Assembly (NCBI RefSeq): GCF_004145405.1
Contig: NZ_SELQ01000005.1
Location: forward strand, 1 to 64,000
Length of the DNA: 64,000 nucleotides
Direction of reading: 5' to 3'
Source: Salipiger sp. IMCC34102
GTDB taxonomy: Bacteria; Pseudomonadota; Alphaproteobacteria; Rhodobacterales; Rhodobacteraceae
Part shown: positions 7,193 to 16,633 of the stretch, piece after piece
Position numbering within the stretch: the stretch's first letter is position 1
How the letters are laid out: every line of letters begins with the position of its first letter
The notes under the pieces: model-generated
What the model saw: the letters and a program-made list of their open reading frames with translations, nothing else
Told to the model about the DNA's origin: nothing
The model's database searches: none
Program-made: the position numbers and the translations under genes

Positions 7193-7281
7193 CGATGGGC
7201 TCCTTAGACACGCCGCAAGACGGCGCGGATCGGAACATGTCGCAGGCCGCCCCGTTGGTCAACGCACCAGGAGAGACCGCA

Positions 7282-7815
7282 ATGCTGTCAGAGATGCTGT
7301 TCCAGAACTGGTCGGGGCTGGCCCGCACCCTGATCGTGGCGCTTCTGGCCTATCCGGCGCTCTTGCTGATGTTGCGCCTGTCGGGCAAGCGGACGCTGGC
7401 CAAGCTCAACGCCTTCGATCTGGTGGTGACGGTCGCACTCGGCTCGACCCTGGCGACGATCCTTCTGTCGGAAAGCGTGGCCCTGGCCGAAGGGCTGCTG
7501 GCGCTGGCGACCCTCATCGGTCTGCAATGGATCGTGGCCTGGAGTTCCGTCCGGTCCGGCTTCGTAGCCGACCTCGTCCGATCCGACGCCACGCTTCTGG
7601 TGCGCGACGGAAAGATCTGTCACGGCGCGCGCCGCCGCGAGCGGGTCACCGAGGACGAGCTGCTGACCGTCATTCGCCAGTCCGCGGCCAACGCGCTCGA
7701 GAACACCGGCGCCGTGATCCTGGAAACCGACGGCTCCTTCAGTGTCATTCCACTGAACGATGAAGGCAAGCCGGGCGCCTATACCCATGCAGGCCTCGAA
7801 CGGCAAACCCACTGA
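7282..7815 (+). CDS. DUF421 (YetF-like) inner-membrane protein
   Basis: The start at ATG 7282 is chosen because GGAG lies just upstream; the frame is open 87 bases further but without a better site. The 177-aa protein has three hydrophobic helices in the first 90 residues (TLIVALLAYPALLLMLRLSG; DLVVTVALGSTLATILL; GLLALATLIGLQWIVAW). A soluble domain with the DUF421 signature follows: LVRDGKI, VTEDELLTVIRQSA and GAVILETDGSFSVIP. The LSGKRTLAKLNAFDLVVTVA block is diagnostic. The function of the family is poorly known; some members affect spore germination or stress in Bacillus. Confidence 0.85.
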   Translation: MLSEMLFQNWSGLARTLIVALLAYPALLLMLRLSGKRTLAKLNAFDLVVTVALGSTLATILLSESVALAEGLLALATLIGLQWIVAWSSVRSGFVADLVRSDATLLVRDGKICHGARRRERVTEDELLTVIRQSAANALENTGAVILETDGSFSVIPLNDEGKPGAYTHAGLERQTH

Positions 7816-7889
7816 GCGGTCCGGAACCCGAGATTGCCCGACCCCAACCCGCCCGCTAGGGTCGGCGCGACGCAACTGGAGGTAACCCC

Positions 7890-9191
7890 ATGTCCACCGA
7901 TCCCGACGGCCCCGGCTACGGCTTTGACACGCTGCAGATCCACGCGGGCGCCCGCCCCGATCCCGCCACCGGCGCGCGGCAGGTGCCGATCTACCAGACC
8001 ACGGCCTATGTCTTTCGCGACGCCGACCATGCCGCCGCACTCTTCAATCTGCAGGAAGTGGGCTTCATCTACTCGCGGCTGACCAACCCCACGGTCGCGG
8101 CGTTGCAGGAACGCATCGCCACGCTCGAAGGCGGCGCGGGCGGGGTCTGCTGCGCCTCCGGCCACGCGGCGCAGCTGATGGCGCTGTTTCCGCTGATGGC
8201 ACCGGGCAAGAACATCGTGGCCTCCACCCGGCTTTACGGCGGCACGGTCACGCAGTTCACCCAGACCATCAAGCGCTTCGGCTGGTCCGCGACCTTCGTC
8301 GATTTCGACGATCTCGATGCCGTGCGGGACGCCATCGACGACGACACCCAAGCGATCTTCGGAGAGGCGATCGCCAACCCCGGCGGCTACATCATGGACG
8401 TGCGCGCGGTGGCCGATATCGCCGACGCCGCGGGCATCCCGCTGATCATCGACAACACCACCGCCACCCCCTACCTCTGCCGCCCGATCGAGCATGGGGC
8501 GACGCTGGTCGTGCATTCGACCACCAAGTACCTGACCGGCAACGGCACGGTCACGGGGGGCTGCGTGGTGGATTCGGGGCGCTTCGATTGGGCCGCGTCC
8601 GGCAAGTTCCCCTCGCTGTCAGAACCCGAGCCCGCCTACCACGGCTTGAAGTTCGCCGAGACCTTCGGCCCGCTGGCCTTCACCTTCCACGGCATCGCCA
8701 TCGGTCTGCGCGATCTGGGCATGACGCTGAACCCGCAGGCCGCGCATTACACGTTGATGGGGATCGAGACGCTGTCCCTGCGCATGGACCGCCACGTGCA
8801 GAACGCGAAAACGATTGCCAAGTGGCTCGAGGATGACGACCGCGTCGACTACGTCACCTACGCGGGGCTGGACTCCTCGCCCTACTACGAGCGCAGCAAG
8901 ACGATCTGCCCAAAGGGCGCGGGCGGGCTATTCACCTTCGCGGTCAAGGGCGGCTACGAGGCCTGCGTCAAGCTGATCGACAGCCTCGAGATCTTCAGCC
9001 ACGTCGCCAACCTTGGCGATACGCGCAGCCTGATCATCCATCCGGCCAGCACGACGCACCGGCAGTTGCAGGAAAACCAGCAGCGCGCCGCCGGCGCCGC
9101 GCCCGAGATCGTCCGCGTCAGCATCGGCATCGAGGATGCCCGCGACCTGATTGCCGATCTCGACCAGGCGCTGGCCAAGGCCACCGCCTGA
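7890..9191 (+). CDS. metY: O-acetylhomoserine sulfhydrylase (aminocarboxypropyltransferase)
   Basis: The 433-aa PLP enzyme belongs to the Cys/Met-metabolism fold-type I family and catalyses O-acetylhomoserine plus sulfide to homocysteine in the cytoplasm, the direct sulfhydrylation route to methionine. It begins with GFDTLQIHAGARPDPATGAR and QVPIYQTTAYVF, typical of MetY. The PLP lysine is in HSTTKYLTGNGT at about residue 213. The N-terminal length and the inserted segment after GGCVVDSGRFDW fit MetY better than cystathionine synthase. It stands alone, 74 bases after the DUF421 gene, with a GC-rich hairpin after it. No SAM riboswitch is visible in the short leader. Confidence 0.92.
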   Translation: MSTDPDGPGYGFDTLQIHAGARPDPATGARQVPIYQTTAYVFRDADHAAALFNLQEVGFIYSRLTNPTVAALQERIATLEGGAGGVCCASGHAAQLMALFPLMAPGKNIVASTRLYGGTVTQFTQTIKRFGWSATFVDFDDLDAVRDAIDDDTQAIFGEAIANPGGYIMDVRAVADIADAAGIPLIIDNTTATPYLCRPIEHGATLVVHSTTKYLTGNGTVTGGCVVDSGRFDWAASGKFPSLSEPEPAYHGLKFAETFGPLAFTFHGIAIGLRDLGMTLNPQAAHYTLMGIETLSLRMDRHVQNAKTIAKWLEDDDRVDYVTYAGLDSSPYYERSKTICPKGAGGLFTFAVKGGYEACVKLIDSLEIFSHVANLGDTRSLIIHPASTTHRQLQENQQRAAGAAPEIVRVSIGIEDARDLIADLDQALAKATA

Positions 9192-9196
9192 GTGCC

Positions 9197-9223
9197 GCGG
9201 GGCCGGGTTCGGTCCGGCCCCGC
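9197..9223 (+). terminator. GC-rich hairpin after metY
   Basis: Ten-base arms GCGGGGCCGG and CCGGCCCCGC close a 7-base loop, starting 5 bases after the metY stop. No T-run follows, so it may act with Rho or only as a 3' barrier. Confidence 0.5.
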
Positions 9224-9238
9224 ATCACCTACGGGACA

Positions 9239-9278
9239 GGCCCTGTGCTGCCGACCGATCGGCAGACAACACAGGGCC
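9239..9278 (-). terminator. Long hairpin after the SIMPL gene
   Basis: The arms GGCCCTGTG (9239-9247) and CACAGGGCC (9270-9278) pair. An inner stem CTGCCGA / TCGGCAG (9248-9254 with 9259-9265) lies inside them, separated only by a 4-base bulge. It sits 8 bases after the SIMPL stop on the minus strand and between convergent genes. There is no T-run. Confidence 0.5.
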
Positions 9279-9286
9279 CCGCGCGC

Positions 9287-10054
9287 TTACGCGCCCAGGT
9301 CCCAGGTCACCGTGACGTCGGCGTTGATCGCAAGCTCCCCCGCCGCGATGGGCGGGCCCGCACCTTCCTGGTCCATCGCCATGCGCATCATCGGTCGCGG
9401 CGGCTCCACGGTCTCCGTCTCGCGCATTTCGCTGATCGACCCCAGCGTCACGCCCGCCGCATCTGCATAAAGCTCCGCCTTGGCACGGGCATCCGCGACG
9501 GCCGACCGGCGTGCCTCGTCCAGCAGCCCGGAGCGGTCCGCCACGTCGAACACCAGGCCAGAGATCTGCGTCGCCCCCTCGCCCACGACCGCGTCGAGCA
9601 CGGGGCCGAGATCGTCGAGCACGCGCACACGCAGGTCCACGTCCGTGGATGCGCGGTAGCCGGTGATCGTCGATTCGCCCGTCTCGCGGTCATACTGCTG
9701 CACCAGATCCAGCCGCAGCGACCCAGTCTGGATGTCGCGGTCCTCGAGACCCGCTTCCGCGATCGCGGCCATCACGTCGCGCATGTCCGCGGACATGGCG
9801 GTCATCGCCGCCTGCGCCGTTTCCGCCTCCTGCGTGACGCCAAGGGAGATCCGCGCCATGTCCGGCACGGCCATCACCTCGCCGTGACCCGTCACCGTCA
9901 GGCCGCCTTCCTGCGCCGCCGCCGCACCGGCCAGGGTGCAAAGGACGGCCGCCAGCGCGCCGGTGCGCCACCTTGGACCCGGCGAGTTTCTGCTATAGGT
10001 TCGCCGCGAACGGGATTTGCCGTTCTCGATTGCGGGCTTGGCTGGTAGGACCAT
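9287..10054 (-). CDS. SIMPL (DUF541) periplasmic protein
   Basis: The mature part reads LTVTGHGEVMAVPDMARISL with repeated SIMPL features (AIAEAGLEDRDIQTGSLRL, YRASTDVDLRVRVLDD, AVADARAKAELYADAAGV). SIMPL proteins are exported; members such as E. coli YggE and Brucella BP26 are tied to oxidative stress or form channel-like oligomers. A signal peptide (TGALAAVLCTLAGAAAAQ) precedes it. The only ATG (10054) leaves an unusually long, Arg-rich N-region that covers probable promoter sequence, so a non-ATG start closer to the signal peptide is likely. It diverges from the 1143-aa gene with 3 bases between the annotated starts. Confidence 0.85.
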   Translation of the reverse strand: MVLPAKPAIENGKSRSRRTYSRNSPGPRWRTGALAAVLCTLAGAAAAQEGGLTVTGHGEVMAVPDMARISLGVTQEAETAQAAMTAMSADMRDVMAAIAEAGLEDRDIQTGSLRLDLVQQYDRETGESTITGYRASTDVDLRVRVLDDLGPVLDAVVGEGATQISGLVFDVADRSGLLDEARRSAVADARAKAELYADAAGVTLGSISEMRETETVEPPRPMMRMAMDQEGAGPPIAAGELAINADVTVTWDLGA

Positions 10055-10057
10055 GAC

Positions 10058-13000
10058 ATGACGCCTTTCTTCGCGCTTTCATTCGCCTCTGACGGTATTC
10101 GCCTGCTGCACCGTGCACCAGATGGTTGGGATCTTGTGGGCAATGTCCCGCTTGACGCGCCCGACCTGCGCACGGCGCTCGCCGACCTGCGCGAGGATGC
10201 GCGCAAGCTGGGCCGCGACACGCTCGACTGCCGCCTGGTGATCCCCGGCGACCAGATCCGCTTCGACACCATCGACGCCCCCAAGGCCGATCGTGCCCAG
10301 GTGGAGGCCGCCCTCGACGGCACCACGCCCTACGCGCTGGACGACCTGGCCATCGACTACATCCATGCGGACGGGCGCACCCATATCGCCGCCTGCGCGC
10401 GCGAAACGCTGGAAGAGGCGCGCACCTTCGCGGAAGACAACGGGTTCCGGCCCGTCTGCTACGTGGCCGAACCGCAAGACGGCGGGCAGGAGATCTTCTT
10501 CGGCCCCGTCGATCCCGCCGTCTCGGTCACGCGCGAGACCGTGCCGCCATTGGCCACCGGGGTCGCGAAATTGGGTGCGTCGTCGTCCGGAGAGCACGGC
10601 GTATCGACCAAACCCGGCGAAGCGCCTGCGGACCCTGACCCGATCGAGCCCGAACCCGTCGCCGCTTCCTCCGAAGAGTCTCCGGCCCAAGCGGACGGGC
10701 CCGTCGTCGAGGCGACGGCAACCGATGCAGACGTCGATAAGCGGGTTGCCACGACTGCAGAGGTCGAACCGCCGCTCCCCGAGCCGGGCGATACCGGCGG
10801 CAAATCGGCCCCCCTCTTCACGCCGCGCGCCGAAGGCCGAGAGGCGGGTCCATTGGCAGCCGGCGCCATGCCCGGCGCGGCAGCCGCGGCCACGACCGCT
10901 GCCGCTGCGGACCCGGTCGAGACACCCCCGACGGCGCCGCGCGACGGCCTCGGCCTGCCGGATGCGGCCGACGCAACTGACGCAGCTGACGCGACGGATA
11001 CGCCGATCGGCGGCACCTGGAAATCCGTGACCACGCAGGCGGATGAGTCGCCGCAAGCGCCCGCCGACCCGCATACCGTGAAGGGCCGCCCTGCCGCGCC
11101 GGAGGCCGCCCCCGCGATGCCCGCCGGTCCGAAGCCCGCCGGGTCCGCCACGCGCTCCACCCCCGTCGGCGGCGCGCCGCAGGAGCCGCTCTTCACGCAC
11201 CGCAAGGAACCGCCCCCCATGGGCAAGGGCAAGGCCGCGAGCGGCCCCGCCCTGCGGGCGGAGATGCCGCACGATCCCGCACGCCGCGCAGCGCTCGGGG
11301 CCGCGGTCCGGGCACCCGGCACGGCAGCCCTCGCACCCGGCGTCGCCGCCGATCAGGCGCTCGACCCCTCACCGTCCGAAGAGGTGAGCTACCTCAAGTC
11401 GCGCGCCCGCGACGCAGCCCCGGTCGGCCTGCCGGATGATGCCCCCCGCGCCCGTGGCCGCACCCCGCGCTTCATGGGTCTCATCCTGACCGGGGCGCTG
11501 CTGGTCGTGTTGTTGCTGGTCGGCTTCTGGGCCTCCACCTTGCCGGACGAAGGGATCTCCTGGTTCTTCGGCACCGACGACGAAGACGTCGAAGTCGCCG
11601 CCGCACCGGTCGACACACCGAACGAAGCACCGGAGGACGTCGCGACAGCGCCGGTTGGAGACGACGCATCGACCGATCCGGACACCACCGTCACAGCCTC
11701 CGCCCCGGCAGAGGCGCCCTCCGCCGTGGCCCCCGCGCTGGTGCCCGAAGAGCCCGTCGCATCCTCCGCCCCTTCCGCTCTCGAATCCGAGGCGCCCGCG
11801 GCGGAAGCGCCGCCCCTGCCCGTGGTCCGCGCCCCGAGCAGCGGCGTGCTGACCCCGGCGGAAGCGGACCGCATCTACGCCGCGACCGGCGTCTACCAGC
11901 GCGCGCCCCGGATCGCCGTGGTGCCGCGCCCGCAAACGACGGAAGCGCCCCGGCCTGAGGCCACCGCGCTGACCGACGTGCCCACCGTGGCGCGGCCCGA
12001 GGCCCCCCACGCAAGCACCGACGCGCCGGATGCCGCGCTGAGCGCCCAGCCCAATCCCCCCGCCGCCGGGATCCAGTTCGCGCGCGATCTGCGCGGTCGG
12101 ATCCTCGCAACGCCGGAGGGGGTTGTCACGCCGGGTGGTGCGCTGCTATTTGCCGGTGCCCCGGACCTGCGCCCGGCGCCCCGCCCGGGAACGCCGGAAC
12201 CTGTGCCCATCACCGCCGTCACGCCGCAGACGGCCGATCCCGATCTGCCCGAAGGGGTGCGCCTGATCGCGGGCCCGCCCCCGGTCCAGCCACGCGTCCG
12301 GCCCGAAAGGCTGGCACCGCAAGCCGCAGCCGCCGACCCGGTCCGGATCGACACGCCCGATTCAGCGACCACCGCTCCGACCGGCGCAGAGGTTGCCGAG
12401 GGCGTCCAAACCGCGACCGTCCGGATCGACACGCCGACGCAGGGCCTCCCGTCACAGGCCGCGCCCGAGGCCGAAGTGGAAGCCGATCCCGCGCTCGAGA
12501 TCCGCACCGAAACCGTCGAAATCGACACGCCGGAGGCGACGGACAACACCGCCCCCGTCGTCGTCACCGAAGGCGCGCCGGACCAGCGTCCGACCCTGCG
12601 ACCCGACGGCCTGGCGCCTGCGCAAGATCCCGCTTCCCAGGCTGCAGACGCGGTCGACCCGGTCGAGATCACCACCCCCGTCAACACCACCCCCGTCGTC
12701 GTCGTCACCCAAGGCGCGCCGGATCGCCGACCACCGCTTCGCCCCGAGGATGCAGCGGTCGCAGCGCCGCAGGACACTCCCGCGGTCGTCGTGACGCAAG
12801 GCGCCCCCGACCTGCGGCCGTCCTTGCGTCCGGTGGGATTCTCCAGCCTGTCGCCCACGGTGACGATCCAGCCCGCGCCCGCTTGGCTTGCGTCCTCGCG
12901 CCCGCCGAGCCGTCCGAGTGACCTTGCCCCGGAGGCCGAGGTAGATGCGGTGGCGGACGATATCGCCGAGGAAGTCGCGGAGGAGGTCGCGGCCCCCGCA

Positions 13001-13489
13001 CCTGCGGATATCAACGCGATCACCGCCGCCCTCGCGGCGGCAGCGGCGCCATCGTCGTTTTCGAACCGCACGGCCCGCGCCGTCGGCGTGACCCGGCGCC
13101 CCGGCGCACGTCCCGGCAATTTCGCGCAGACAGTCGCCCGGGCGCAAACCGCGACCACCCAGCGGCAGGCGGATGCGGTCGTCCAGCGCCCCGCCACCCA
13201 GCCGCAGGTCGCCGCGCCGGCCACCGCCGCCCCCGTCGGCCGGCCCACGGCCACGGTCGCCCGCGCCGCGACGCAGGACGACGTGATCAACCTGCGCCGC
13301 ATCAACCTCGTCGGCGTCTTCGGCCGTCCCAACGCCCGCCGCGCACTTGTGCGTCTGGGCAACGGGCGCTACGTGAAGGTCGAGATCGGCTCCTCCCTCG
13401 ACGGTGGCCGCGTCACCGCCATCGGCGATTCCGCGCTGAATTTCGTGAAAGGCGGGCGCACCTATGCGCTGCAATTGCCCACCGGTTGA
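10058..13489 (+). CDS. Large Pro/Ala-rich membrane protein with GspL/PilM-like N-terminus and PilP/GspC-like C-terminus
   Basis: The 1143-aa protein has three parts. Residues 1 to about 150 (PFFALSFASDGIRLLHRAPD, TLDCRLVIPGDQIRF, AALDGTTPYALDDLAIDYIH) resemble the actin-like cytoplasmic domain of GspL/PilM. A long acidic Pro/Ala-rich linker follows, with one membrane helix at about 472-492 (MGLILTGALLVVLLLVGFWA). A second disordered stretch in the periplasm carries repeats of (V)VVTQGAPDxRPxLRP and V(R/E)IDTP. The last 70 residues (RRINLVGVFGRPNARRALVR, then KVEIGSSLDGGRVTAIGDSA) resemble the PilP/GspC domain that contacts the secretin. This suggests one polypeptide linking a cytoplasmic assembly component to an outer-membrane pore. 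No other pilus or T2SS genes are in the window. Confidence 0.7.
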   Translation: MTPFFALSFASDGIRLLHRAPDGWDLVGNVPLDAPDLRTALADLREDARKLGRDTLDCRLVIPGDQIRFDTIDAPKADRAQVEAALDGTTPYALDDLAIDYIHADGRTHIAACARETLEEARTFAEDNGFRPVCYVAEPQDGGQEIFFGPVDPAVSVTRETVPPLATGVAKLGASSSGEHGVSTKPGEAPADPDPIEPEPVAASSEESPAQADGPVVEATATDADVDKRVATTAEVEPPLPEPGDTGGKSAPLFTPRAEGREAGPLAAGAMPGAAAAATTAAAADPVETPPTAPRDGLGLPDAADATDAADATDTPIGGTWKSVTTQADESPQAPADPHTVKGRPAAPEAAPAMPAGPKPAGSATRSTPVGGAPQEPLFTHRKEPPPMGKGKAASGPALRAEMPHDPARRAALGAAVRAPGTAALAPGVAADQALDPSPSEEVSYLKSRARDAAPVGLPDDAPRARGRTPRFMGLILTGALLVVLLLVGFWASTLPDEGISWFFGTDDEDVEVAAAPVDTPNEAPEDVATAPVGDDASTDPDTTVTASAPAEAPSAVAPALVPEEPVASSAPSALESEAPAAEAPPLPVVRAPSSGVLTPAEADRIYAATGVYQRAPRIAVVPRPQTTEAPRPEATALTDVPTVARPEAPHASTDAPDAALSAQPNPPAAGIQFARDLRGRILATPEGVVTPGGALLFAGAPDLRPAPRPGTPEPVPITAVTPQTADPDLPEGVRLIAGPPPVQPRVRPERLAPQAAAADPVRIDTPDSATTAPTGAEVAEGVQTATVRIDTPTQGLPSQAAPEAEVEADPALEIRTETVEIDTPEATDNTAPVVVTEGAPDQRPTLRPDGLAPAQDPASQAADAVDPVEITTPVNTTPVVVVTQGAPDRRPPLRPEDAAVAAPQDTPAVVVTQGAPDLRPSLRPVGFSSLSPTVTIQPAPAWLASSRPPSRPSDLAPEAEVDAVADDIAEEVAEEVAAPAPADINAITAALAAAAAPSSFSNRTARAVGVTRRPGARPGNFAQTVARAQTATTQRQADAVVQRPATQPQVAAPATAAPVGRPTATVARAATQDDVINLRRINLVGVFGRPNARRALVRLGNGRYVKVEIGSSLDGGRVTAIGDSALNFVKGGRTYALQLPTG

Positions 13490-13574
13490 GTGGACCGCCC
13501 CGCGGGCCCGAAAATCTGTCGCATCGCCTGCATTGCCGCATTGCCTCGCGCCCGCCAGCCTGTAGGACGGGGGC

Positions 13575-15506
13575 ATGGATAGCTTTCTGCTGCAAGCCAC
13601 GATCTACCTGAGTGCGGCCGTCATCGCGGTCCCCTTTGCCGCGCGCCTCGGGCTGGGCTCGGTCCTGGGCTACCTCGCCGCGGGGATCGTCATCGGCCCC
13701 CTGACCGGGCTCGTCGGGGCCGAGGCGCAGGACATTCAGCATTTCGCCGAATTCGGCGTGGTGATGATGCTATTCCTCATCGGGCTGGAACTGGAACCCC
13801 GCGCGCTTTGGGACATGCGCGACAGGCTGATCGGGCTTGGCGGCCTGCAGATCGTGGTGACCACCCTTCTGATCGCCGGGGCGGGTATCGCGCTTGGCTA
13901 CGACGTGGTCACGGGGTTCGCCATCGGGTTGATCTTCGCGCTGTCCTCCACCGCCATCGTGCTGCAGACCCTCTCCGAGAAAGGGTTGATGCAGACGGGC
14001 GGCGGCCGCTCGATCTTCTCGGTGCTGCTGACGCAGGACATCGCCGTAATTCCGATGCTGGCGATCCTGCCGCTGCTCGCCTCGCCCGCGACGCGCGTGG
14101 CGCTGGCACCCGACGGCTCCGTCCAACGCGCGGCCACCGAAGAGGCCCACGGCGCCGATCACGGACTGAGCCTTGTCGAGGGCTTGCCCGGCTGGGGCGT
14201 CACGCTCGTCACCATCGGCGCCGTCGCCGCGGTCATCCTGACCGGCATCTACCTGACCCGCCCCGTATTCCGCTACATCCACCAGGCCCGCCTGCGCGAG
14301 ATGTACACCGCCCTCGCACTCTTGATGGTCGTGGCCATCGCCGTGCTGATGGAAACCGTGGGCCTGTCGCCCGCGCTCGGCACGTTCCTCGCTGGCGTCG
14401 TGCTGGCCAACTCGGAGTTCCGGCACGAGCTGGAATCGGACCTCGAGCCGTTCAAGGGCCTGCTGCTGGGCCTGTTCTTCATCACCGTGGGCGCGGGCAT
14501 CAATTTCACCCTGCTCGCGGCCCAGCCGGGGACGGTCGCGGCCTACGTTCTGGGGGTCATCCTCATCAAGGGCGCCGTGCTCTATGCACTGTCGCTGCTG
14601 TTCCGTATGAACGGCAAGGATCGCTGGCTCTTCACGCTGGGACTGGCGCAAGCGGGGGAATTCGGCTTCGTGCTGATCTCGTTCTCGCGCAGCCAGGGCG
14701 TGCTGACCCAGCCGTTGTCGGAGCTTCTCCTGCTCGTCACCGCGCTGTCGATGCTGGTCACGCCGCTCTTGTTCATCGCCTATCATTACATGACCCACCG
14801 CATGGACGAGGAGCACGCGGTCGAGGACGACGAGGTCGACGAGACCGGCACCGTCATCATCGCGGGCATCGGGCGCTTCGGTCAGATGGCCAACCGACTG
14901 ATCCAGTCAGCGGGCTTCTCGACCGTCGTGATCGACAACGACCTGGCTGCCGTGCAGACCATGCGCAAGTTCGGCTACCGTGGCTTCTTCGGCGACCCGA
15001 CCCGACCGGACCTGCTGGCCGCCGCCGGCATCGACGAGGCGCGGGTCATGATGGTCTGCCTCGACGACCGGGCCCTGGCCTGCCAGTTGACGGCCTACGT
15101 GCGCAAGGTCCGGCCCGACATCCACATCGTCGCCCGGGCCTACGACCGGGTGCACAGCTACGAGCTTTACGCCGCCGGGGCCGACGACATCGTGCGCGAG
15201 ATGTTCGACAGCTCCCTGCGCGCGGGCCGCTACGCTTTGGAGAACCTCGGCCTCTCTCCCTTCGAGGCGGCCGAGGCGGAGACGATGTTCTACCATTCCG
15301 ACCGCGCGATGGTGCGCGAACTGGCCGAGGTCTGGAAACCCGACATCTCTATTTCCGAGAACGAGGATTACGTCGCCCGGTCGCGCAAGCTGAACTCTGA
15401 CCTCGAAACCGCGCTGGCCGCCCGGGTGCAGAATCGCGACCACGAAGGTGACGACGCGCGCCTCGCCCCGCGCCGCCCCGGCGATACCTCAAGCGGCACG
15501 CAGTAG
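13575..15506 (+). CDS. CPA2-family cation/proton antiporter with TrkA-N (RCK) domain, Kef-like
   Basis: The 643-aa inner-membrane protein has about 12 hydrophobic helices over residues 1-400, including the CPA2 core motifs FGVVMMLFLIGLELEP, GLIFALSSTAIVLQTLSEKG and GTFLAGVVLANSEFRHELES. A TrkA-N domain from about residue 420 (TVIIAGIGRFGQMANRLI, then TVVIDND) binds NAD(H) or nucleotide and gates transport. Kef-type systems exchange K+ for H+, sometimes gated by glutathione adducts. No KefF/KefG partner is adjacent. It converges with the lipoprotein gene at 15555. The ion specificity is inferred from family. Confidence 0.9.
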   Translation: MDSFLLQATIYLSAAVIAVPFAARLGLGSVLGYLAAGIVIGPLTGLVGAEAQDIQHFAEFGVVMMLFLIGLELEPRALWDMRDRLIGLGGLQIVVTTLLIAGAGIALGYDVVTGFAIGLIFALSSTAIVLQTLSEKGLMQTGGGRSIFSVLLTQDIAVIPMLAILPLLASPATRVALAPDGSVQRAATEEAHGADHGLSLVEGLPGWGVTLVTIGAVAAVILTGIYLTRPVFRYIHQARLREMYTALALLMVVAIAVLMETVGLSPALGTFLAGVVLANSEFRHELESDLEPFKGLLLGLFFITVGAGINFTLLAAQPGTVAAYVLGVILIKGAVLYALSLLFRMNGKDRWLFTLGLAQAGEFGFVLISFSRSQGVLTQPLSELLLLVTALSMLVTPLLFIAYHYMTHRMDEEHAVEDDEVDETGTVIIAGIGRFGQMANRLIQSAGFSTVVIDNDLAAVQTMRKFGYRGFFGDPTRPDLLAAAGIDEARVMMVCLDDRALACQLTAYVRKVRPDIHIVARAYDRVHSYELYAAGADDIVREMFDSSLRAGRYALENLGLSPFEAAEAETMFYHSDRAMVRELAEVWKPDISISENEDYVARSRKLNSDLETALAARVQNRDHEGDDARLAPRRPGDTSSGTQ

Positions 15507-15554
15507 AGCGCACGGCGCAGGACCGGTTCCTTCCGGCCCTTGCGCGGGATCTGA

Positions 15555-16064
15555 CTATTCCAGGGGCACCGCCGTAAGCCCGAGGCTTCGGGCCGTGGCC
15601 ACCGACAGGATCGCGCTGTCGATCCCCTGCGTCCGCTGCGCCAGACGCACGGCGTCCTGTGTCGGTCCGTCGTAGTCGCCCGTGATCGGCCCGGCGTAGG
15701 CACGCCGCACCAGAAGCGCGCGCTGAAGGCTCGCCACGTAGTCTTCCGTCAGGACCGGTGGGCAGACCGCCTCGAACCGGGTGCCTTCGCCGGTGACCAC
15801 TTCCCGGGGCGTGCTGATCTTGCGCACGACCGCGGGTTCGATCACCCGGCCTTCGGCATCACGGCGGGCGGGACGCACCTCCTCGAAGGTGTCGACCACG
15901 TCGACCCGCCGGGGGGCATCGGCCCGGGCGTAGCAGGTGCCCGTGGCGTCCACCTCGATCTGCGCCCCGAAGACGACCATCGGCACCGGCGCCTCCGCTG
16001 GCGGCGGGGCGGCGCAGGCGGCACAAACCGCCAAAAGGGCGATGGACAGGGAAGATCGGGTCAT
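15555..16064 (-). CDS. Lipoprotein with a peptidoglycan-binding-like C-terminus
   Basis: I chose ATG at 16064 because it directly begins a lipoprotein signal (MTRSSLSIALLAVCAACAAP); upstream starts would add a non-signal leader. After the Cys the mature N-terminus is Pro/Ala-rich. Residues about 120-160 (YVASLQRALLVRRAYAGPIT, then GDYDGPTQDAVRLAQRTQG) resemble the helical peptidoglycan-binding domain 1 found in cell-wall enzymes, though short. It may anchor to outer membrane and wall; no catalytic domain is present. It diverges from the ferredoxin gene. Confidence 0.7.
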   Translation of the reverse strand: MTRSSLSIALLAVCAACAAPPPAEAPVPMVVFGAQIEVDATGTCYARADAPRRVDVVDTFEEVRPARRDAEGRVIEPAVVRKISTPREVVTGEGTRFEAVCPPVLTEDYVASLQRALLVRRAYAGPITGDYDGPTQDAVRLAQRTQGIDSAILSVATARSLGLTAVPLE

Positions 16065-16126
16065 CCCATCGACATAGCGGCTGATCATGAATGCGTTAAG
16101 CGTCTTTTCACGCTGGCCCAAAGTGA

Positions 16127-16504
<378 letters not shown>

Positions 16505-16521
16505 AGCGGTACTCGGCCGGG

Positions 16522-16541
16522 GGCCGGACGGGTCTCCGGCC
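16522..16541. terminator. Short hairpin between ferredoxin and cobS
   Basis: The arms GGCCGGA and TCCGGCC flank a 6-base loop 18 bases after the ferredoxin stop, between convergent genes. No T-run is present, so termination is uncertain. Confidence 0.35.
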
Positions 16542-16633
16542 AAACCTGCCGCCGCGCGCGCGTGATCCTTCTGCAGGCCGCGCAGCACCGGACCGGCCGT
16601 TCTCCAACGGCGGCCTTGTGCCTTCCGCTTGCC

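Noticed and set aside
7816-7889. A SAM-II riboswitch before metY
   Set aside because: The 74-base leader shows no SAM-II pseudoknot pattern; it is GC-rich with no matching loop.
11893-13362. Long minus-strand frames antisense to the 1143-aa protein
   Set aside because: They mirror the Pro/Ala-rich codons, show no domain, and the plus-strand gene has clear N- and C-terminal domains.
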